This document shows positions 24,038 to 31,467 of a stretch of 35,155 nt of DNA, one piece after another. The notes under the pieces are model-generated. The model was not told the origin of the DNA. It saw nothing but the letters and a program-made list of their open reading frames with translations, and searched no databases. This stretch comes from Verrucomicrobiota bacterium (lineage in GTDB: Bacteria; Verrucomicrobiota; Verrucomicrobiia; Limisphaerales; CAIMTB01): positions 1 through 35,155 of the forward strand of contig CAUJJW010000008.1 of NCBI GenBank assembly GCA_963205105.1. The letters are read 5' to 3'. The position numbers and the translations under genes were made by a program. Within the stretch, counting starts at the first letter, position 1, and the number at the start of each line of letters is the position of its first letter.

Positions 24038-25324
24038 ATGCAGGTGTTCAAGCGCTCCGGTCGCCCCGGGTATTACGCTCGTTGGCAGGCAGACGGTCAG
24101 GACTTCGTTCGCGCTACCGGCGAAACCTCCCGGGCCAAGGCAATGGACGCCCTCCGTCGTTTCGTATCCGAGACGCGGGACGACCAGAACCTCCATCAAC
24201 CTCTCCAGCGACTGCTCGCCCTCCTCGAATCCCAAGGCCCCGGTCCCAACGCCAGCCAGTTCCTGGCAGGAGCCCGCCTCGTGCTCCGCAGGATCGTGGC
24301 CGCCCTTCCCGCCGACGAGCAGGCGAAGGCACGCGAGGATATCGCGCGCGAGTTCCGCGCTGGCCAGGGTCCGCAGCTCAAGATCACGGACAGTTGGCAG
24401 GCGTGGCGCGATTCAGCCAATCGGGAGTCCGAGCCCAAGGCACGCACGCTCCAAGGCTACGAGGCCATGTGGCGCCGATTCCAAGCGTGGTGCCCAACCG
24501 CTGGCCTCGTTCATCTGGACGACATGACCCGCGCCAACGCGGAAACCTACGCCGCGGATCTGTGGAATTCGGGTGTGTCGCCCAGCACCTTCAACCAGCA
24601 CATCAAGCTTCTCCGCAGCGTCTTCCAAGCGCTGGAGAACCGCGCCGGGCTCACCGACAACCCTTGGTCCCACCTGAAGAGCCGCAAGCGGGCACTTGAT
24701 GAAGGCCGACGCAACCTCACCGAAGCCGAGCTTTCAAAGGTCCTCAACGCCGCACAGGGAAACCTCCGCCTAATGCTGCACATCGGTCTTTTCACAGGCC
24801 TGCGACTCGGCGACGTCGTCAACCTCCGGTGGGAGAATGTCGAGCATGACCCAGTCCTGCGCGAGCCACGCCCAGGGTTCATTGTGCTCGTGCCGCTCAA
24901 GACCAGCCGCTACCGGAAGAAGCTCGATATCCCGATCCACCCAGCGCTCAGCCAGCTCCTGCAGCAGCATCGAATGTCGAGCGCGCCAGGCGAACTGCTT
25001 TTCCCCGAGGAGGCGAAGGCGTACTCGGCCAACACGGCGAACGTATCCGAACCGATCCAACGTTTTTTCGAATCGTGCGGGCTTGAAACGACGGAGAAAG
25101 CTACCCATGGCCACCGACGTCGAGCCATCGTCCGGGTGGGGTTCCACAGTTTGCGGCACAGCTTCGTCAGCCTTTGTGCCAAGGCGAAGACTCCCCTGCA
25201 CATCGTTCAGAAGCTGGTAGGCCACGGTTCCCCGTTGTTGACCAGCGACGTCTACCTGCACTTGGACGCTGAACAGAAGCAGGCAGCCATCGAGTCATTG
25301 CCCACCATCACCCTGGTGAATTGA
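24038..25324 (+). CDS. Tyrosine recombinase (integrase) 2
   Basis: The 428-residue product has Arg in FTGLRLGDVV, Lys in PLKTSRYRKK, HSLRHSF, KLVGHGSPLLT and the nucleophile Tyr in DVYLHL, so all catalytic residues are present. The core-binding domain contains RTLQGYEAMWRRFQAW and THLNQ-like FNQHIKLLRSVFQAL. It is divergent from integrase 1 and not closely similar to it. It lies 163 bp to the right of the tRNA-Arg fragment with GGTAACG repeats between, so it may serve a second element inserted at the same tRNA end, extending to the right. Its 3' end overlaps the HTH gene at 25308 tail to tail by 17 bp. Confidence 0.9.
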   Translation: MQVFKRSGRPGYYARWQADGQDFVRATGETSRAKAMDALRRFVSETRDDQNLHQPLQRLLALLESQGPGPNASQFLAGARLVLRRIVAALPADEQAKAREDIAREFRAGQGPQLKITDSWQAWRDSANRESEPKARTLQGYEAMWRRFQAWCPTAGLVHLDDMTRANAETYAADLWNSGVSPSTFNQHIKLLRSVFQALENRAGLTDNPWSHLKSRKRALDEGRRNLTEAELSKVLNAAQGNLRLMLHIGLFTGLRLGDVVNLRWENVEHDPVLREPRPGFIVLVPLKTSRYRKKLDIPIHPALSQLLQQHRMSSAPGELLFPEEAKAYSANTANVSEPIQRFFESCGLETTEKATHGHRRRAIVRVGFHSLRHSFVSLCAKAKTPLHIVQKLVGHGSPLLTSDVYLHLDAEQKQAAIESLPTITLVN

Positions 25325-25616
25325 CCATGGCCACCGGGCTTCGCGCCACGGATTCCAATTCTTCGCGGCGGTACCGCACTGCGCCACGGACCCGAACCGG
25401 ATGGAGGGTTCCTTCGGCCACCATCCTCCGAATAGTAAATCGCGAAACGGAGAGAAGCCGAGCCGCCGTGGCTTGATTGACAAGGATGGCAGGCGACGAC
25501 GGCACCTTGCCAGCATCTCCAATCATCAGAGCGATTCCCGCATGGATCAGGTCCAGCGGGACTCCCGCCGCCCTCGCAGCGGTAACAATGATCTGCTTCG
25601 TTGGCCGGTTGAGCAT
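25308..25616 (-). CDS. Excisionase-like helix-turn-helix protein
   Basis: The 102-residue product ends in a MerR/excisionase-type winged helix: VNQATAARLLSVSRFTIRRM then VAEGTLHPVRVRGAVRYRREEL. It probably binds DNA and steers integrase 2 to excise, or it regulates the element. The N-terminal 40 residues are hydrophobic-helical and not recognised. It is convergent with integrase 2. The ATG at 25616 has no clear ribosome binding site. Confidence 0.75.
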   Translation of the reverse strand: MLNRPTKQIIVTAARAAGVPLDLIHAGIALMIGDAGKVPSSPAILVNQATAARLLSVSRFTIRRMVAEGTLHPVRVRGAVRYRREELESVARSPVAMVNSPG

Positions 25617-25747
25617 CGACGGGCAGTAATCCTACCCAGCCGCATCGGTCTTTTGGTGTCCCGCATACACATTCGCGCGGAATGAAGACAAAATCAGCAC
25701 GAGGGGTTTGACTCGGCCCTGCCTTCAACCGGCATCCACCCAGCGAA

Positions 25748-26071
25748 TCAGCCAAGCCGACTGGTTTCCCTATGAAGCCAGCGCCGGACCGCGAGCGGAT
25801 CGTACCGGTTCCGACGGCGTTCCACCCGGTAGAACGGCAGGCCCCGACGTTGGTAGAGCTCAATCGTGCGCGGCGTGAGGACGAGGAAGACGGCCAGCTC
25901 ACGTTTGGTCAGCAATCGATCCGGTTTCCGTAACGGCAAAGGATCCGCGAATTCGCCCCCCTGAACAGCAGGACAATCAACCCCTGGCGAAAAGCCTGCA
26001 CGGTTCCCCGAACTTCTTGATGTAAAGGGAACGCAATCGTACCGGCAGGCCTGGTTCCGGCGGCGCGCCAT
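25748..26071 (-). CDS. Second MerR/excisionase-like DNA-binding protein, start uncertain
   Basis: The C-terminal 60 residues are a helix-turn-helix of the excisionase type: RLLTKRELAVFLVLTPRTIE then YQRRGLPFYRV and RYDPLAVRRWL. I use the ATG at 26071; the upstream part of the frame is Arg/Cys-rich and may be read by chance. A TTG start close to the domain (about 25933) is an alternative. Two excisionase-like genes downstream of one integrase is common in integrative elements. Its own promoter would lie in the gene-poor stretch to the right. Confidence 0.6.
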   Translation of the reverse strand: MARRRNQACRYDCVPFTSRSSGNRAGFSPGVDCPAVQGGEFADPLPLRKPDRLLTKRELAVFLVLTPRTIELYQRRGLPFYRVERRRNRYDPLAVRRWLHRETSRLG

Positions 26072-26847
26072 CTGAGAGTTCCGCTGACCACAGTCCTCCC
26101 TTGTGCGCGATCTGCAACCGGCGCACCCCGCGCGCCGGTGAACGTCCCGCGGGACGGATCGCGCGCACCAGTTATCGCCTGACGCCACGAAGTTACGCGC
26201 ACGGGCCCCTCCGCAACCACCCACCCGCCCACTCGACGCCTCGAAACAGCCGCATGGGCATCCGCAGACTTCTCACGAACGACGCCACATTCCCACCCGC
26301 AATCCGGTGCGAGCACCACCGGACACGGCACAAAGACTGCTAAGAGCAAGAAGATCGGGAAAAGTCCGGGCACTTCCTTCCATCCCCTTGGGAACCCCGC
26401 AGAACGGCAAAACGAGACCACACCGCGCGCATCGCCACCCCCACAGAAGAATCCGATTCCAGACCGCAGGTCTCGTGGGAATAGGGCCCACCACACCAAC
26501 CGGTCCATGCTCCGCCATCAAGCCCTTGATCTTTTGGTCAGACGGCGCACTCCCAAGCGCATCTTCATCGTCTGGGACCCCACAACGCTCTGGCTCGGAC
26601 GCAGATGCCCGCCCCGCTACGGCCCATAGCCCTCCCGTGTTGACCGACCTGCGGTCCGACGCCCCGTGCTTCCGCTGCCGATAACCCCGTTCGGCAGCTC
26701 GCGGTCCGACTCTCGGGTGTCATCGCGGTGGGCACCCCAATGGCGAGCGACTCCCGGTGATCCCCATTTCCGAACTGGTCACCAAATTCATCCTGTCTTC
26801 CTCCGAGAATGGGGGAATCTTGAGCTTGATTGAATCTGCACCTGATT
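26072..26847. other. Gene-poor stretch
   Basis: No confident gene. Long GC-driven frames exist on both strands (the largest is about 200 codons, minus strand, 25909-26508) but have no recognisable domain or start signal. Nothing repetitive was seen. Confidence 0.3.
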
Positions 26848-28245
26848 ATGCTTCGATCCCCTGTGTTGGCCCTCCTCAGCCTAACCTTGGTCGCGACGTC
26901 GGCACCATCGCTCGCCATTTCTGATCTCCAACCAGAGCTTCATCCTGGATTTCGGACATCCCCTCCAGATCTAGGGCAAGCTCATCTCTCATTAGCCGAC
27001 GACACTTTATCCCAATCGCACCTCCTTCCTCGATCCGCGTTCCGGTTGCTCCAAGCGCGATCCGCGACTGAGATCGTTGCGGAGCGGATGGCAGCGTTTG
27101 CGCGAGAGAGACGGGCCATTGCCGAGCGATGGGCAACCAAGAAAGGTGTCACGCTCTCATCCGAGGCGTCGCGCTTCTTCGACGCCGCCGCTGCCGGGGA
27201 CTCGGCGAAGGTTCAAGAACTGTTCGCCGTCCTCGACGCCCGGCGACTCCCGGACGGCCGACGGCCAGCGAATGTGAAGGCAATCTGGGATGCGATCATT
27301 GATACGTACGGCACCGCCTTCGTGGTGGCCACCTGGCCGGCCGATTCGTTGGTCGAATACGCGCGCTCCGTCCTCGCCACCGTTCCCGTGGGCGCCATCT
27401 ACCTCGCGGGAACCGATCCGGGCCGCTTCGTGCCCGGGCTCTTCAATGATCTGTCGGGAACGAACAACTGTATCATCCTGACTCAAAACGCACTTGTGGA
27501 TCCCGGTTATCTTGACTATGTGGAACTACTTCACGGTCAGCGCCTCGCCTGCATCTCGACGCAGGACATTCAGCAAGCGATGCAGAGCTACTCTTTGGAC
27601 GCTCAACGAAGGGCGCGGCACGATGCGGAAAATCCCAGAGGCCCCCGCCTATTTCAACCAGATGAGAGTCTGCAAGTGACGCCGGACGGCAAGGTAAACT
27701 CCTCGGGACTGGGATCCATCATGGCGGTGAACGAACTGCTGGTCCGCCGACTCGTCGAGAAGAACTCTGGGATTAGTTTTTACCTCGAGGAAACGCGGCC
27801 TATGAAGGGACTATACACGGACGCTCTGCCGGCTGGTCCGCTCCTGCGACTCCGACCGCCGGACTCGGAATCGAAGGCACTCCAGAGCAGAGCCACTTCC
27901 ACTGTGGAACTCTGGCAATCGATGGCGACACAGTTTCGGAACGCAAAGAACCTGCCCCCTGAGTCACCAGTCCGAATGGCTTGGTCCAGTCTCGCACGCG
28001 CACACGGCGGCTATTTCCTAGAGAGAAAGTTGCCTACCGAGGCCGAGATGATCCTTCGCATCGCGCTGCAAATCTCATCCCGGAACGAACCGGCCATTCT
28101 CCTGCTCATGGAACACCTCAACGCAGTAAACCGTCGGGACGAAGCCTATTCAGCGCTCAACCGATTCCTGCGGTCCAATCCAGAGGCAAACCCGCTACTT
28201 TTCGAGCTGCGTCAGGACCTTGCCCGGCAGTCCCCGCCCCCATGA
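26848..28245 (+). CDS. Secreted protein of a Verrucomicrobia-type family (GTDPGRFV)
   Basis: From ATG 26848 the product has a clear signal peptide (MLRSPVLALLSLTLVATSAP). An upstream TTG at 26830 would spoil it slightly. The body contains SRFFDAAAAGDSAKVQELF, DTYGTAFVVATWP, VPVGAIYLAGTDPGRFV and ILTQNALVDPGYLDYVELL, a pattern I know from many Verrucomicrobia proteins of unknown role. The end (about 395-460) looks like TPR-type helices (ILLLMEHLNAVNRRDEAYSALNRFLRSNPEANPLL). It is probably exported. No enzyme motif is visible. It is followed 40 bp later by another secreted-protein gene on the same strand. Confidence 0.7.
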   Translation: MLRSPVLALLSLTLVATSAPSLAISDLQPELHPGFRTSPPDLGQAHLSLADDTLSQSHLLPRSAFRLLQARSATEIVAERMAAFARERRAIAERWATKKGVTLSSEASRFFDAAAAGDSAKVQELFAVLDARRLPDGRRPANVKAIWDAIIDTYGTAFVVATWPADSLVEYARSVLATVPVGAIYLAGTDPGRFVPGLFNDLSGTNNCIILTQNALVDPGYLDYVELLHGQRLACISTQDIQQAMQSYSLDAQRRARHDAENPRGPRLFQPDESLQVTPDGKVNSSGLGSIMAVNELLVRRLVEKNSGISFYLEETRPMKGLYTDALPAGPLLRLRPPDSESKALQSRATSTVELWQSMATQFRNAKNLPPESPVRMAWSSLARAHGGYFLERKLPTEAEMILRIALQISSRNEPAILLLMEHLNAVNRRDEAYSALNRFLRSNPEANPLLFELRQDLARQSPPP

Positions 28246-28284
28246 ACCGACATTCGACGGCGAATCATGACGCGTAGTTGAGTA

Positions 28285-29280
28285 ATGGTTGACAAGAGTA
28301 TCATGAAATCACGACGTCGAGTCACGATAAGCGGCGCGCGCCGCATGAGGTGGTCAACAACATGGTTGTTGTTCCTTGCGACGATGGGAGATCCGGGGCT
28401 CGCGGCCGTTGCGCCTGCGGAATCCAAGCGCTTTGCGGCCCCGCCCCAGCCCGTGGGATCAGTGTCCCTTTCGCGTGATGCCACCCCGGGCTCGCTCGAC
28501 ATCGTTGCCTCCTTTGCGGAATCCGCTTACATATGCGGCCTGGAAAGCAGCGCCAACCTTCGGGACTGGACGCCGGTCTCGCATACCAATGGTTTCCGCA
28601 CCTTCCGATTCGCGAGAGTTGTACCGGATCGCGAACGGCTGTTCTTTCGTGCGGTGGATCTTTCAGCCTTCCTGCAGGTCCAAGGGCGGGTCATCGACGC
28701 CGAGGGTTCTCCCATCGCGGCAGCCAAGGTGCGCTTCGACGGCGGCCTGACGGCGACTTCGGACGCCACCGGAGTTTTCACCGCTGTAACGCGCGTTCGT
28801 CGGGATTCCAACGATTACTTCGAGGCCCGAGTGGAGGCTGAAGGCTTCCGAACAGGTGGCTTTCTTCTAAGCGCAGGTCGCCTCCGGGGTCAGCTGGTTT
28901 CCATTCCGCTAGAGCGAGGGGAAGCAGCGGAGACGGCTCCAACCTTCGCGTCCATCAGTTCCACGAACGTCACCATCACCGTTCGTGCGCAGGATGGAAG
29001 TGTCGACAGGCTCACCATCAGCTCCGGTGGAGGCTACCGCTTGGGGATGGATTACGGCGGCATCGAGTCCGGACAGCTGAGTGGCCGACGGTGGACCTTT
29101 TACGTTCTGGGCAACAGCGATGGAGGCCCTCCCCCGTGCAACCCTGGCAGCGGCTGCACCTCCAACGGTTCAATGGTTTTCGAATACACCTCCCCTACTG
29201 GCGGTGTGTTTCAACTCAAGACCGACGGATGGTTTGGGTCTTTGGTGCAGGGGGAGTTTGAGATTGTCCCGCCCCCTTAG
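28285..29280 (+). CDS. Secreted protein with carboxypeptidase-regulatory-like domain
   Basis: The N-terminus has a basic stretch and a hydrophobic signal (STTWLLFLATM...LAAVAPAES), so Met1, Met7 or Met21 may be the start. Next comes a beta domain with ESSANLRDWTPVSHTNGF and ERLFFRAVDLS, the NLxxWT...FFRA motif common in Verrucomicrobia secreted proteins. Residues about 134-210 (VQGRVIDAEGSPIAAAKVRF) form a carboxypeptidase-regulatory-like fold. The Cys pair in PPCNPGSGCTSNG may form a disulfide. Likely a cell-surface or secreted protein; no catalytic motif is seen. Confidence 0.65.
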   Translation: MVDKSIMKSRRRVTISGARRMRWSTTWLLFLATMGDPGLAAVAPAESKRFAAPPQPVGSVSLSRDATPGSLDIVASFAESAYICGLESSANLRDWTPVSHTNGFRTFRFARVVPDRERLFFRAVDLSAFLQVQGRVIDAEGSPIAAAKVRFDGGLTATSDATGVFTAVTRVRRDSNDYFEARVEAEGFRTGGFLLSAGRLRGQLVSIPLERGEAAETAPTFASISSTNVTITVRAQDGSVDRLTISSGGGYRLGMDYGGIESGQLSGRRWTFYVLGNSDGGPPPCNPGSGCTSNGSMVFEYTSPTGGVFQLKTDGWFGSLVQGEFEIVPPP

Positions 29281-29666
29281 AACTGACCCCTCTCGTGGCG
29301 GTGGGTAGAACGTCACGGCAGAGGCCCCGGATCTCCTCAGAGGCAGACCGGTCCGATCCGCACCGGCGTGCTCACAAATGCACACAATTTTTCTTCGGCG
29401 TGGTTCGGCTTGACGTAACCGTCCGGCGGACCCGTCGGGGTCTCGGAGCAGGGTCGGAGCCTTGCAGCAAACGCGTTCGCACTTCTGGCGTGGAATTGGC
29501 GATCGCCTCAGACGGTCGCCGCGATGGCTCCGGCAGCCATGGCGCGGGCGTCACGCCCACTGCGGGACGTCAGCTCCTAGTCCCATCCACGGCAAGTGCA
29601 GGGGAACAGTGACCCGTCTCCGATCGATGGAGCCGAGCGGGGCGGTTCGAGGAGGCCGGGGGGAGT
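29281..29666. other. Intergenic stretch, no gene seen
   Basis: It separates the secreted proteins from the mobilisation module on the opposite strand. Frames of 60-105 codons on both strands lack start signals. No repeat or strong hairpin was found by eye. Confidence 0.35.
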
Positions 29667-30110
29667 TCACTCGCCGAATTCCTCATTGGAAAAAGGAGTC
29701 TCTGGCGTCCGGGTGTCGCACGTGGTGGCGTCGTGTGGTTGATCCACGCTATCGGCCTCGTGATTGATGGGAATGGCCAAGGTCAGCGTGGTACTGCAGG
29801 CGGCCAGGACCTCGGTCAATCCGATCTCGCTGAAGTAGCTGAAAAAAAGGTCCGTGGACGCGGCCCGTCCATCGACAAAAACCCAGTTGGCCGAATCCGT
29901 GGCGCTGAAGAGGCCGTCGAGTTGCCGTGTTTCGGATAGTTCGACGAAGCGGGCCTCCGAGTGATGCGGGTCAGGGTGGAGTTCTCGTTGTCGGTATCGA
30001 TGGCCAAGTGGGGGATGCCCTTGTCTTTGGAGGTATTGGACGAACTGGACGGAGAAGAAGCTTTTCCCGACGCCTCCCTTGCCGTTGAGGACGATGACGA
30101 TGTGTTTCAT
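29667..30110 (-). CDS. TraL-like P-loop ATPase, with two compensating frameshifts
   Basis: The product starts MKHIVIVLNGKGGVGKSFFS, a Walker A motif of the ParA/MinD type as in the RP4 TraL family found beside TraK. After residue 31 the frame reads RQRELHPDPHH. In the next frame the same bases give GIPHLAIDTDNENSTLTR, the expected continuation, so one extra base near 30017 and one missing base near 29961 appear to cancel. The rest (LDGLFSATDSANWVFVDGRA) fits a TraL-like core. At 147 residues it is shorter than TraL (about 240), and its end may be cut. It overlaps the TraK-like stop (ATGA). Role: accessory to DNA transfer, probably inactive as written. Confidence 0.65.
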   Translation of the reverse strand: MKHIVIVLNGKGGVGKSFFSVQFVQYLQRQGHPPLGHRYRQRELHPDPHHSEARFVELSETRQLDGLFSATDSANWVFVDGRAASTDLFFSYFSEIGLTEVLAACSTTLTLAIPINHEADSVDQPHDATTCDTRTPETPFSNEEFGE

Positions 30111-30565
30111 GGGTTGTTGGTTGAAGTTGTGGTCGGGGTGGATGATGAAAGCATTCGGACCCGGGCCACTCGGGGACCTCTGGCTAGTGAAGGTGGGGTT
30201 GGTGCCGGGAGGGCTGGACCCAGCGGCCCCAATGGGACCGGGTGGGCTTCGGAGCCCGAACTCACCTCTGGTGTGGCCCTTTGGGGTGGTGAGAAAGCGA
30301 CCTTTCGGCGAGTCCGTCCCGTTGCCTTGGTGGACGGAGCGGCGGTTTCGCCCAGAACCTCGCGACAGAATTTCCGGAGAGTGGTTCTCGAAACCCCAAC
30401 CGTCCTGGCCCGAAGAATGGCTTGAATGGTCTCGAAGGACCCACCCCGCTTGCGAAGCCCCTGAATGAAATCAGTCAAAGGCGTCAGGGCTGCGAATCGA
30501 GGAGGCCGTCGAGGACCATGCTCCGCGAGGAGTCGATCGATGTCGTGATTCGATGAGTCGGTCAT
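30107..30565 (-). CDS. TraK-like relaxosome accessory protein
   Basis: I start it at ATG 30565, giving 152 residues. The conserved part lies near the N-terminus: DIDRLLAEHGPRRPPRFAAL, LTDFIQGLRKRGGSFETIQ, ILRARTVGVSRTTLRKFCREVL, a helical DNA-binding pattern like RP4 TraK (KTIWEHMRE...YETFTLHVKR). TraK binds the oriT leader and wraps DNA. The last 75 residues are Pro/Ser/Thr-rich and look disordered. The gene is coupled to the TraL-like gene by ATGA overlap. It starts only about 7 bp from a long array of phased GTG motifs, so that array is its likely binding site. Assignment to TraK is by pattern and context. Confidence 0.55.
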   Translation of the reverse strand: MTDSSNHDIDRLLAEHGPRRPPRFAALTPLTDFIQGLRKRGGSFETIQAILRARTVGVSRTTLRKFCREVLGETAAPSTKATGRTRRKVAFSPPQRATPEVSSGSEAHPVPLGPLGPALPAPTPPSLARGPRVARVRMLSSSTPTTTSTNNP

Positions 30566-30571
30566 GGCGCC

Positions 30572-30953
30572 GTGGATCTGGTTCACACACCAGTGTGCAC
30601 ACCCGCGTGGAAATGCTGTGAGCTCGTCGGCCCACACAGGTGTAGATTACGCAGAGAACAGGTGGGCGCGCTCCCGAGCCAATCCCGTGTGCGCGTCGCT
30701 GTGCGCAAGGAGTCCGCATCATGCGCACGCAGGCACCTTTCTGCCGGTGCAACCCAGGTGCACGCAGGTGTGCACACCAGTTCGGATAGGAGTCGGAACT
30801 GATGTGCATCGCAGCTCGCCTCACCGTGTCCAAACCCGTGTCCGCGCGCGTGTCCACTCAAGTGCGCATCCACGTGTCCGCCAGAGGGCGCATGAGAGTG
30901 CGCAACTGGTGTACACTTGGTGTGCGCCTCCTGCGCGATTGGTGTCCGCCAAA
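30572..30953. repeat. Phased array of GTGYSC-type motifs, candidate oriT region
   Basis: A GTG-led motif recurs about every 11-12 bp. Starts at 30826, 30838, 30850, 30862, 30874, 30898, 30909, 30920 and 30942 are spaced by 12 or 11, with weak copies (GGGCGC, CTGCGC) exactly on register at 30886 and 30931. The pattern continues left: 30593, 30607, 30618, 30640, 30662, 30687, 30701, 30712, 30723, 30747, 30758, 30768, 30780, 30792 and 30804. Units share GTG[TC][CG]C and differ after that. The region lies between the TraK-like gene and the relaxase gene. No spacers of CRISPR type. Confidence 0.7.
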
Positions 30954-31467
30954 TCCTTCCGAAAGGAAGGGGTTCGGCGTGCGTTGCCCAAAAAGTGAAT
31001 AGCAAAAAGCGGACTGCGCTCAGACTGCTCGGGATCGATGCAAAGTGTCCGGCCGATGCGGATGCGATTCTGAGTCCGTTTGCGATGCGTTCTGGGTCGC
31101 CATGGAAGTGAATGCGGCGATCTGAGTCAGGAATGGTTGGTACCGAGAAAGTGGTGTTGAAGGTGAGCGAAGTAGACAGTTGCCTTGGTCTGTCGTTCTG
31201 AGAAGGGAGTGCCGTCAGTGCTGCGTCCTGAATCTCGGTCCGCACATGTTCGGGAATGCCTGTGTTGGGTTCGCCTCGGTCTGGGCTGCATGTCCCCCTT
31301 CCCCTCCATCCAGCATTCCTCCCATCCCTGACCCTCATGCACCCATCCGTCGGTCGAGTGCCGAATCTCGTGTTCATTCGTGGCCACAAGTCCACCAAAG
31401 GTCCCCACTGCATTTGGTGTAGGATCTACACATTCTTTGGAACGAAGCCGTGTAGCGTCTCCGGTCA
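30954..31467. other. Intergenic region upstream of the relaxase
   Basis: No gene is supported. A frame of 276 codons on the minus strand (30583-31413) crosses both this stretch and the motif array and has no recognisable domain. Near the relaxase start lies the inverted repeat GTGTAG-GAT-CTACAC (31417-31431), listed separately. A promoter for the relaxase probably lies between about 31400 and 31460, but I cannot place its boxes with confidence. Confidence 0.4.
31417..31431 (+). promoter_or_regulatory. Inverted repeat upstream of the relaxase gene (operator candidate)
   Basis: GTGTAG-GAT-CTACAC is a perfect 6-bp inverted repeat with a 3-base centre, 37 bp before the relaxase start. A further GTGTAG lies at 31450. 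It could bind a dimeric repressor or the relaxosome. The role is inferred from position and symmetry. Confidence 0.45.

Noticed and set aside
22350..25324. Integron integrase (IntI) for the cassette array
   Set aside because: Both recombinases lie about 15 kb away next to a tRNA fragment and lack an obvious IntI-specific insert; they fit tRNA-targeting integrases.
25909..26508. 200-codon minus-strand gene right of integrase 2
   Set aside because: It overlaps the better HTH gene, has odd composition and no recognisable motif.
30564..30998. 144-codon plus-strand gene over the same array
   Set aside because: It overlaps the array, lacks a ribosome binding site, and its His/Arg/Cys-rich product is what the GTG motifs give in any frame.
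30583..31413. 276-codon minus-strand gene across the phased array
   Set aside because: The open frame follows the GC and GTG bias of the array, has no start signal or domain, and the 11-12 bp period does not fit a coding repeat.
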